64,000 bases of DNA from Fuerstiella sp. (GTDB lineage Bacteria > Planctomycetota > Planctomycetia > Planctomycetales > Planctomycetaceae): positions 372,001 through 436,000 of the forward strand of contig JAKVAZ010000006.1 of NCBI GenBank assembly GCA_022447225.1, in the 5' to 3' direction. Shown in pieces: positions 37,755-45,330 of the stretch. The stretch's first letter is position 1, and each line of letters begins with the position of its first letter. The translations under genes were made by a program, and so were the position numbers. The notes below the pieces were generated by a model, which searched no databases, was not told where the DNA came from, and saw only the letters and a program-made list of their open reading frames with translations.

Positions 37755-40739
37755 ATGTCACAAATCTGGCGACTGGCGTTGTGTCTGTCCATCGGAGTTT
37801 TCTCTGTTCAGTTGAAGGCTGACGACGTTCGGGTCCGGAAGGCACTGTCACTGGTCAAAGGCGATCGGGGCGTTGTGGCCGTTCTGGGACTTCCGTCAGA
37901 CGACGCTCAGTTTGTGACTCAACTGGCTGCTGATCGTGAACTGATGATTTATTTTCAGGCCGAAACTTCGGAGCAGGCCGGTGTCGTTCAAAAGCTGGCG
38001 GACGATGCGGGTCTGCTGGGCCGACGTGTGTTCGTGGATTTCGGCGATCTGAGTTCGATTCATCTGTCTCACAATCTGGCCGACGCAGTGATCGTAGATC
38101 CGTCCGTGTTGGACCGGACATCGGAAGAAGAAGTTCTGAGAGTGCTGAACCCGAATTCCACCGCACTGATGGGAGATCGTCGACTCACCAAAGCGGCACC
38201 GAGCGGTTCAGATGACTGGAGCCACCCCTACCATGGTCCGGACAACAATCCTCAGTCAGAGGACCAGCAGGTGCGGGGCAATTTTCAGACTCAGTTCATC
38301 GGAACTCCGAAATTCAGCCCGATGCCGGAACAAAGTGTGATTGCCGGAGGTCGAATCTATAAGGCCATGGGACATATCGCCCACAAAGCCAACCAGAATG
38401 AGATGCTCAATACACTGCTGTGCATCAACGCCTGGAACGGAACCATCCAGTGGAAGCGGCCTTTGACGGAGGGTTTTCTGATCCATCGAAACACAATGGT
38501 CGCCGCAGATGATGCATTGTACATGGGTGACCATGAGTCCTGTAAGGTGATTGATCGTGACACCGGACAGGTTCGTCGTGAAATCAGAATCCCCAAAGAA
38601 ATCAGTGACGGCCCGGTCTGGAAATGGATGGCTCTGCAGGACGACATTTTGTACGCCCTGGTGGGAAATCTGGAGGTCAAGGTAGAAACGATGCGTTCCA
38701 ATCGCCCCGGCCTGGGACACTGGCCGTGGGGAATGTGGAAGGGGCACGACTATACCGATCCACGCACTGCATTTGGATTTGGACGAACGGTAGTGGCAAT
38801 CGATCGGGGTACGGGTGAGATTCTGTGGCATTATCGCGACGAAGAGTTTCTGGATGCACGGGCCGTGTGCATGAAGAACGGAAAGATTTTCTGTTTTTGT
38901 GCGGAGAGGTTTCTCGCCTGCATCGATGCAACCAACGGGGAACTGCTGTGGAAGAATTCAGACAGCGATTTGCTCGAGGCGATCGGCCCCAACGAACGTG
39001 CTCAGCACTACACCACAGGCTACGCAACGACGTGCTACATGAAGTGCACAGACAACCATGTGTTCTTCGCGGGTCCTCAGCGTAAACAGACGGTGGCAGC
39101 CTCCACCCGCGACGGCAGCCTGCAATGGACTCATGATGTTGGAAATCTGCAGCTGGTTCTGCGTGAGGACGCGGTGTATGCCGCAGGACCTCAAAGAACA
39201 ACCGGAGTCAAGCTTGACCATCAGACAGGTACGGTGCTGTCCAGTTTCCCCGGCCGTCGGGCCTGTACACGCGCCACAGGTTGTGCAGACAGTATTTTCT
39301 TTCGGGCCTCCGGCGGAACAGTCCGCCTGATGACGAAAGAAAATCGAGCCGAGCACATTTCTCCGATGCGACCTCCGTGTCAGGACGGGGTACTCGTATC
39401 AAACGGCCATCTGTACTGGGGACCGTGGATGTGCGGGTGTCAGCTTTCCCTGTACGGAAACATCGGACTGCGCCCTATCGGTGATGATACGGTCAGCCGA
39501 AGGAACAACGCCGTTGTCGAACAGGAATCACTGGTTGTTCATTCTGACATCACTGTGGCAACAGGGCTTCCGGTGAAGACCACGGACTGGCCGGCGTATC
39601 GAGGTGGCAACGACCGGTCCGACACAACCGAAGCAGGTTTAGCTCAGTCGATTAATCACGCCTGGACTGTTTCTGTGGTGCAAAATGAGCTACCCACAGC
39701 TCCGGTCGCAGCCGGGAACCAGGTCTTCGTAGCTGATCGCACGGGAGCTGTCCGAGCCTACGATGCTGATGGTAATGAAAAATGGAAATCGTACGCCAAT
39801 GGCGCTGTCTACTATCCACCATCGGTTGCTCATGATCGTGTGTTCGCGGGCTCAGCGGATGGTCGCGTATACGCTTTTGAAGCAGCCACCGGACGACTGC
39901 TGTGGACCTACCGTGTTGCTCCCCAGGATCGACGAATTTCTGTCTTCGGAAAACTCGTCTCGCGGTGGCCGGTTGCCGGAGGAGTGGTGGTGCAGGATGG
40001 AACCGTGTATGCGGCTGCCGGTATCACTCACTATGACGGCACCTACATCGTGGCTCTTGATGCTGTCACCGGACAGTTGAAAGCACGCAACGACGGATCG
40101 GGAGTACTGTCAGAATCGGTCAACAGTGGCGTGAGCATGCAGGGTAATTTGATGATCGTGGACAACGAACTCAGATTTCTTGGCGGTGGGGTTTACGAAA
40201 CGGCCCGTTTCGATCTACAAACGCTGGAGTGCAGAAATGAAGCCAAACATCAGGTAACCTCGCAGTACCGAACAGCGTTCTATCCATGGTATCCTGCATA
40301 TGGCAAATATGTCTCTCTGGAACACAAATGCGGCGACGGAAACACATTGTGCCACGATGCCAGCTACGAAGGCAGCATGTTTGGCAATCTGGGTCTGGAG
40401 ACCCCTTTACCATCAGGTACAGAGCGAATCAACAAGGACGCCGCACGCGACTTTCTTCGCCGTCGCGGCAAAGACCAGAAGCAACCGCAGCATGTGTGGC
40501 AAGACAATCTAAATCGACGATTTACAAGTTTTGTGGTAAGTCAGGAACAACTGCTGGCAACCGGACATTCAGAAACAACACCGGACCAGCCGTTCCTCGT
40601 AGCCATCAGCATTGCAGATGGCAGTGATCTGTGGAAGAAAAACCTGCCCGTGGACGCGGTAAAAGGGGGCACGGCCGTGGATGCCACCGGTCACGTCTTC
40701 GTAAGTCTGGAAGACGGCCGGTTGATGTGCTTTAAATAG
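37755..40739 (+). CDS. secreted PQQ-like beta-propeller protein with degenerate methyltransferase-like N-terminus
   Basis: A 994-residue protein with a signal peptide (residues 1-22). Residues about 25-150 look like a class I methyltransferase-type Rossmann domain (GLLGRRVFVDFGDLSSI, EEEVLRVLNPNSTALMGD) that has lost the glycine-rich SAM motif. The WSHPYHGPDNNPQSED segment then leads into a long run of PQQ/BamB-like propeller blades (for example LLCINAWNGTIQW, VVAIDRGTGEILWHY, RVYAFEAATGRLLWTYRV, FVSLEDGRLMCF). This architecture is frequent in planctomycetes. Whether it binds PQQ is unknown, and it may be a scaffold or sugar/alcohol dehydrogenase-like protein. ATG 37755 was chosen for the signal peptide. 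A candidate terminator follows. Confidence 0.83.
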   Translation: MSQIWRLALCLSIGVFSVQLKADDVRVRKALSLVKGDRGVVAVLGLPSDDAQFVTQLAADRELMIYFQAETSEQAGVVQKLADDAGLLGRRVFVDFGDLSSIHLSHNLADAVIVDPSVLDRTSEEEVLRVLNPNSTALMGDRRLTKAAPSGSDDWSHPYHGPDNNPQSEDQQVRGNFQTQFIGTPKFSPMPEQSVIAGGRIYKAMGHIAHKANQNEMLNTLLCINAWNGTIQWKRPLTEGFLIHRNTMVAADDALYMGDHESCKVIDRDTGQVRREIRIPKEISDGPVWKWMALQDDILYALVGNLEVKVETMRSNRPGLGHWPWGMWKGHDYTDPRTAFGFGRTVVAIDRGTGEILWHYRDEEFLDARAVCMKNGKIFCFCAERFLACIDATNGELLWKNSDSDLLEAIGPNERAQHYTTGYATTCYMKCTDNHVFFAGPQRKQTVAASTRDGSLQWTHDVGNLQLVLREDAVYAAGPQRTTGVKLDHQTGTVLSSFPGRRACTRATGCADSIFFRASGGTVRLMTKENRAEHISPMRPPCQDGVLVSNGHLYWGPWMCGCQLSLYGNIGLRPIGDDTVSRRNNAVVEQESLVVHSDITVATGLPVKTTDWPAYRGGNDRSDTTEAGLAQSINHAWTVSVVQNELPTAPVAAGNQVFVADRTGAVRAYDADGNEKWKSYANGAVYYPPSVAHDRVFAGSADGRVYAFEAATGRLLWTYRVAPQDRRISVFGKLVSRWPVAGGVVVQDGTVYAAAGITHYDGTYIVALDAVTGQLKARNDGSGVLSESVNSGVSMQGNLMIVDNELRFLGGGVYETARFDLQTLECRNEAKHQVTSQYRTAFYPWYPAYGKYVSLEHKCGDGNTLCHDASYEGSMFGNLGLETPLPSGTERINKDAARDFLRRRGKDQKQPQHVWQDNLNRRFTSFVVSQEQLLATGHSETTPDQPFLVAISIADGSDLWKKNLPVDAVKGGTAVDATGHVFVSLEDGRLMCFK

Positions 40740-41089
40740 CCCGACCGGTCGACTCAGAAAAGCGGGAGCCGGATCGGAGTCGGTCTCTGCTCCTGTCGTG
40801 TTATGCATCACACGCAACACCTTCACGTGTGATGTTTTGTTACTCCAAGACAATAAACGGTCACGATTGATATCACAGAATCCGGTCTTTTTTTAACCGC
40901 TGACTTCCGGTGCCGTTGGAGGTGTCAAACAGCAGCCCAACAAAGCCAGGTAAGTCACACAACGTTGAACACTGGCGAAAGCACCGCGGTCCGCGCGTAA
41001 TTTTGGGGCGTTCTCGTGGAAGGCGGCTGTCCCGAATATCAGCTAAGCGCCAGCACTATGTTCAACAGCGATTCATAAGCAGTCCGGAA
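40740..41089. other. convergent intergenic region with a terminator
   Basis: About 350 bases between the PQQ-propeller gene (+) and the small lipoprotein gene (-). It holds one candidate terminator (40806-40840). The rest shows no gene. Confidence 0.45.
40806..40840 (+). terminator. candidate rho-independent terminator after the PQQ-propeller gene
   Basis: A 9-bp perfect stem (CATCACACG at 40806-40814 with CGTGTGATG at 40826-40834), an 11-base loop, then TTTTGTT. It lies 67 bases after the stop codon. The T tract is short, so the call is moderate. Confidence 0.65.
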
Positions 41090-41497
41090 CTATAAATGGT
41101 CTGCAATCTCGATATCGATCCTGTTGACTCCTGATTTGATCTCAATCGTCAGCGGCGTGGAGACAGGACTTCCAAATATTGACGGAATCTGAGGGCCACC
41201 GGTCGTGTCTTCGTAATTTGTCATTACGACCTTATGCATCGCAGGCTGAGCACCGTCTCCTTTATCATATGTCGACAGAGTGTACTCACCATCGACGATC
41301 CGCCCGGCGGAGTTCTTCATCGGAACTCCCTCCGGGAGATTCTGGGGATATGTTAAAATCTCGCCCTTTCCAATCGGCTTACCCTCAAAAGTCACTCTTC
41401 CGGAAACCCGCCCCGTCTCCGGGTCGCAACCGGAAAACAACAACAGGCCGGTCGCCATCAAAATCAAGGATCTGCTGCTCAAATTGCTTTTCGCCAT
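41090..41497 (-). CDS. small lipoprotein with a transthyretin-like/carboxypeptidase regulatory-type fold
   Basis: A 135-residue protein with a lipoprotein signal (LILMATGLLLFSGC, lipobox cysteine near residue 24). The mature part begins GRVSGRVTFEGKPIGKGEIL, the pattern of the small beta-sandwich proteins (Big/transthyretin-like) that are numerous in planctomycetes. It ends with IEIKSGVNRIDIEI, typical of the last strand. The start at ATG 41497 places the signal correctly; an in-frame ATG at 41518 is also possible. Expected location: the membrane, facing the periplasm. Specific function unknown. Confidence 0.8.
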   Translation of the reverse strand: MAKSNLSSRSLILMATGLLLFSGCDPETGRVSGRVTFEGKPIGKGEILTYPQNLPEGVPMKNSAGRIVDGEYTLSTYDKGDGAQPAMHKVVMTNYEDTTGGPQIPSIFGSPVSTPLTIEIKSGVNRIDIEIADHL

Positions 41498-41916
41498 CGG
41501 TCTGTCCGCAAAAAACATCGATTGTCAACGCAGGGCAACTGCAACGAAAAAACCGGGAAGACTGCAGCATCCGAACTGTCGAATAATCACATATCAATCA
41601 ACCGCAGTATGGCCACAGGCTCCAGGAACAGGTCAGATCTGTATTCGCAATTAAGAACCGGACGTGACCATCGTCGGTCGGACACAACCATCGACCTGTA
41701 TGACAATGGCCGGAAACCGCTCCACTTTTACGGTGTACCATAAACTTACGCGAAGTACTAACTGCACTAGAGAGTCCCGCTCAGCAAATTCAACAACACC
41801 GTTGTATGGCAGGAATCTAATGTACAGAAACGGTCGTTGATCAATTGCCGCGGCAGGTCACAGGACGTCCGTAGCGAAAAACCTGATCAATCCCGGATAA
41901 ACACGTCGTTCAGAGG
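41498..41916. other. intergenic region, no gene seen
   Basis: About 420 bases between two minus-strand genes. It should hold the lipoprotein gene promoter. I see no convincing coding frame, hairpin or repeat. Confidence 0.35.
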
Positions 41917-43620
41917 TTATTCACCATAATTCAGTCTGCTGCCAAGTTCCCTGCTGACGTCGACATCCAAAAGGACGGGCCTGTCAGTGTTGATCGCCTG
42001 AGTCAGCTGTTCACTCAGCTGGTCAGGTTCGGTGATTCTGCGTGCTTCAACGCCAAATGACTCCGCCAGTGACACGAAATCAATCTCAGGTCCCACCAGG
42101 TCCATTCCTTCGAACTGGCGCTGACCGGCCGAAGGCAACTGCATCCCCTGGGCGCCAATCTTGAGAATGTGGTACTGAGCATTATTACAGATCACGAACG
42201 AAACCGGCACATTGTATTTCGCAGCTGACCACAGTCCCTGGATTCCATACAAAGCTGCACCGTCTCCAATGATTCCCACAACCGGCCGGTCCGGCCAGGC
42301 CATCTGAGTTCCAATGGCCACATTGAGCCCCCAACCGAGCCCCCAACCCCGGTGTCCAAAATAACCTGTCGTATTCCTCAACGCCCCAAGTCGCTCGATC
42401 GTGGTGTTGGTGGTTGTCACGGCTTCTTCAACGATTGCCACGTTGTCAGGAAGGACTCGTGCGATGCTGTCCATCGCACACAGCGGGGTCATTGGCCGAA
42501 CGTCCTGTTGCTGATCGATTTCGTGCTGCAAACGGTTTCGCACGTGGTTGTGATGACGCGTGAGTGAATTCGAACGCTGGCGGACAATAGCCCGCAGTTC
42601 GTCAGTCATTCGTGATTCCAGCTCTCCGTTTAATTCCTCCAGACTCACTCGAGTGTGTCCCCATATCCCGACGTCAACCGGAAAATTCCTACCCAGCTGC
42701 AGGGGATCTTCATCGATCTGAATCACCCGGAGATGTTCCGGTACGGCCAAATCCGGTTCAAAGTAAACGTACAATCGAAACAGATCCATGCCAGTAACAA
42801 TGATCAAATCATGACCTTCCAGCCGCTGGTGGATTTCAGGTGCCCAAAGCGGAAGTCCCTGGCCATACAGAGGATGGTTACTGGGAAAAGGACTGCGTCC
42901 ATGTGTCGTTCCCGGTTCACTCACGACAGCAACGCCAATCGTTTCAGCCAGTCTGACCAGCGCTTCGCCGGCACCACGGTCCGTCACGCGACTTCCGGCG
43001 ATAATCAGTGGGTTCCGTGCAGTCAAAATCATCTCCGCCGCAGAGGTGACGGCCTGCCGAGGTGGACGAATCAATGGATTCGGAATTGAGATCGGAGTCA
43101 CGTTCAGGGATTCAGCACATTCCATTTGCAGGTCAACCGGCAGCGACAGAAAGACGGGGCCAGTCGGTGGAGTGAGCGCAATCCGGGCCGCCCGCTGAAC
43201 GGCACCCGGTAAATCCTCAATTCGATTAACTTCAAACGACCATTTTGTCCACGGCCGAGCCACAGCAACCATCTCACCTCCCAGGATGGGTTCGCTGAAT
43301 GCAAGCCGTCGATCCTGTTGTCCCGCCGTAACCAGAATGGGTGTGCCTTCCCGATAAGCGTTGTAGAGCATGCCCATGGCATTTCCGAGACCAGGACACA
43401 CGTGAACATTGACCACAGACAGATTTCCCGAAGCCATGCTGTAGCCGTCGGCCATGGCCATCACCGGAATTTCCTGGAGCCCCAGGATGTACCGGAACCG
43501 ATCGTCACAGACCAGAGCATCGTTCAGCGGTAACTCAGTCGACCCCGGATTACCAAAGATTCGATCCACTCCGAATTCAGCGAGCATGTCCAGAAAAATG
43601 TGGATACCGGTGGTGCTCAT
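41917..43620 (-). CDS. benzoylformate decarboxylase-like ThDP enzyme
   Basis: A 567-residue ThDP enzyme related to benzoylformate decarboxylase. The N-terminal FGNPGSTELPLND carries the active-site Ser, LGLQEIPVMAMADGYSMAS the catalytic Glu, and VNVHVCPGLGNAMG the first active-site His. The ThDP motif GDGAALYGIQGLWSAAKY...NN is canonical near residue 450. The second catalytic His of benzoylformate decarboxylase (in FRYHQY) is Tyr here (FRLYVY), so the substrate or reaction may differ. ATG 43620 was chosen because STTGIHIFLDMLAEFGV aligns with the family start; the frame is open 42 bases more upstream. It probably decarboxylates an aromatic or branched 2-keto acid in the cytoplasm. Confidence 0.83.
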   Translation of the reverse strand: MSTTGIHIFLDMLAEFGVDRIFGNPGSTELPLNDALVCDDRFRYILGLQEIPVMAMADGYSMASGNLSVVNVHVCPGLGNAMGMLYNAYREGTPILVTAGQQDRRLAFSEPILGGEMVAVARPWTKWSFEVNRIEDLPGAVQRAARIALTPPTGPVFLSLPVDLQMECAESLNVTPISIPNPLIRPPRQAVTSAAEMILTARNPLIIAGSRVTDRGAGEALVRLAETIGVAVVSEPGTTHGRSPFPSNHPLYGQGLPLWAPEIHQRLEGHDLIIVTGMDLFRLYVYFEPDLAVPEHLRVIQIDEDPLQLGRNFPVDVGIWGHTRVSLEELNGELESRMTDELRAIVRQRSNSLTRHHNHVRNRLQHEIDQQQDVRPMTPLCAMDSIARVLPDNVAIVEEAVTTTNTTIERLGALRNTTGYFGHRGWGLGWGLNVAIGTQMAWPDRPVVGIIGDGAALYGIQGLWSAAKYNVPVSFVICNNAQYHILKIGAQGMQLPSAGQRQFEGMDLVGPEIDFVSLAESFGVEARRITEPDQLSEQLTQAINTDRPVLLDVDVSRELGSRLNYGE

Positions 43621-44443
43621 GTTGTCATGAAGCTTGAGAAAGCAAATTGAGGAAGCGGACAACGGTTACAGCCAAGTATCCGGCCCGTTACAGGCATTTG
43701 CAAGTTGATGAAAACCACTGCCGCTCTTCGGACAATCATGCTCGACCGATGATGCAGTCAAGACTGTTATACGAAAAATTGAACGTGAAACGCTGTGATC
43801 CAAAGTAGTCATCACAATCTGTTTCACGACGAGGTCGATGAGGCAAACCAGTGTTTTTCCGGGTTCCCATCCCGATCAATTGGCCTGAGTTTGGTGGACC
43901 ATCTGCACTCTGAAGTGCCGCGGATCAGTTCCGAAACCGACGGATTCGATTCCGAAGCTGAAACGGCACGGTCCTCTCTGAATCTGACATTGTTGACACA
44001 TTCACCGGATTGCCCTCAACACTGTACATCGGCAATGCCGGTGGATCATTGGACGACACGGAATATTGCAGGGCGCATATTCCTGGTTTCTTTCGGCTTG
44101 CCGGTTATTGCTTATTGCGCCGTGGACGGGGTAAACGGTTGAATTGAGCCCCCAACATCGCTGACGGAAGCATTATGCGACTCTCAATTCGGCTGAGATA
44201 TGTTCCAGGAAGCGGCACTTCCTGGAACATCTGTGTTGGGACTCTTGATTAGCAGCAGATCCTGATCAATACTTCGCGAATGTTTGATTTTTTTTCCGGA
44301 TCGGAAGACGTCCGGCAACGGACCGAATGGCGGTTCCACCTTCCGGTGACCCGGCCAACTGACCGTAAGTGACTGACGACTGTGTGAAGTCCAGTCTCCT
44401 CGTGTGTGTACTTTCTTGGTTTTGCAGTGAGGTATGCTGTCAA
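43621..44443. other. divergent intergenic region with a palindrome
   Basis: About 820 bases between the minus-strand ThDP gene and the plus-strand ABC-transporter genes. It contains a perfect 13-bp palindrome at 44200-44230. A 115-codon plus-strand frame at 43795-44142 has poor composition and is not called. Confidence 0.4.
44200..44230. repeat. perfect 13-bp inverted repeat upstream of the ABC operon
   Basis: ATGTTCCAGGAAG (44200-44212) pairs perfectly with CTTCCTGGAACAT (44218-44230) across a 5-base CGGCA loop. No T run follows, so it is not a standard terminator. It lies 214 bases upstream of the ABC ATPase start and could be an operator, attenuator hairpin or dispersed repeat. Confidence 0.8.
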
Positions 44444-45190
44444 ATGGCTGAAAACAACGGCCAGCCGATGATCGAAGCCCAGGGACTTAGTAAGTTCTAC
44501 GGCAACTTTGCCGCGGCTAATGAGGTGACATTTTCGGTTCCCAGAGCACAGGTCTGTGCGTTTCTGGGGCCGAACGGCGCTGGAAAATCGACAACAATGA
44601 AGATGTTGACCGGTTTTTTGGCTCCCAGTGAGGGAAGTGCCAGCATCGGTGGCCATAACGTGGCCACTGAACGGATCAAAGCTTCCGAAATGCTGGGATA
44701 TCTGCCGGAAAACGGGCCCCTGTACACGGAAATGACACCGGAAACCTTTCTGAGGTATGTGGGCGATACCCGAATGATGTCCGGCCCGCGACTGCGGGAA
44801 CGAATGACGTTCGTAGCTCAGCAATGCGGTCTTGGCGAGGTCTGGGGCAAGGCCATCGGCAAATTGTCTCGCGGATATCGTCAGCGTGTGGGAATGGCTC
44901 AGGCTCTGCTGCACGACCCCGACGTGCTGATACTGGACGAACCAACCAGCGGGCTGGATCCAAATCAGGTCCGAGGTGTTCGCGATTTGATTCGTCGCAT
45001 GGGAGAAACAAAAACGGTTTTGCTGTCGACTCACATCCTGCAGGAAGTACAGGCAGTCTGTGATCGAGTGATACTGATCAATAACGGCCGGATTGTGTTT
45101 GACGGTCCAACCAGTGAACTGGGCAGTGAAGGATCAGCTATGGAACAGAAGTTCCACGAACTCACCGGAGACAATCCGGCTGCTGCGTGA
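44444..45190 (+). CDS. ABC transporter ATP-binding protein, GldA-like
   Basis: A 248-residue ABC ATPase. Walker A is GPNGAGKST near residue 40, the signature motif LSRGYRQRVGMAQAL near 140, Walker B DVLILDEPTSGLDPNQ near 160, and the switch His in LLSTHILQEV near 195. It matches the CcmA/GldA type that drives ABC-2 permeases. ATG 44444 was chosen because the conserved core begins about 10 residues later; an upstream extension would add an unrelated hydrophobic stretch. The permease-GldG fusion and a DUF4340 gene follow in the same direction, so the three form a transporter operon. Confidence 0.9.
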   Translation: MAENNGQPMIEAQGLSKFYGNFAAANEVTFSVPRAQVCAFLGPNGAGKSTTMKMLTGFLAPSEGSASIGGHNVATERIKASEMLGYLPENGPLYTEMTPETFLRYVGDTRMMSGPRLRERMTFVAQQCGLGEVWGKAIGKLSRGYRQRVGMAQALLHDPDVLILDEPTSGLDPNQVRGVRDLIRRMGETKTVLLSTHILQEVQAVCDRVILINNGRIVFDGPTSELGSEGSAMEQKFHELTGDNPAAA

Positions 45191-45330
45191 CAGGCGGCCA
45201 CCCTTTATCGTCATCCCCAAAAGACGGCCGTGCGGGTACCAGGGCTGCAACTCACCGTTCCCTGATCCTCGCCCGACGGTTTTCTGACTTGAACCACTCT
45301 TAGCAATCGATTCATCGAGGACATTCAACC

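Noticed and set aside
43795-44142. 115-codon plus-strand frame in the gap before the ABC operon
   Set aside because: Composition is not protein-like and no start signal is present.
44249-45034. Long minus-strand frame opposite the ABC ATPase gene
   Set aside because: It is the antisense shadow of a clear ABC ATPase with all motifs on the plus strand.
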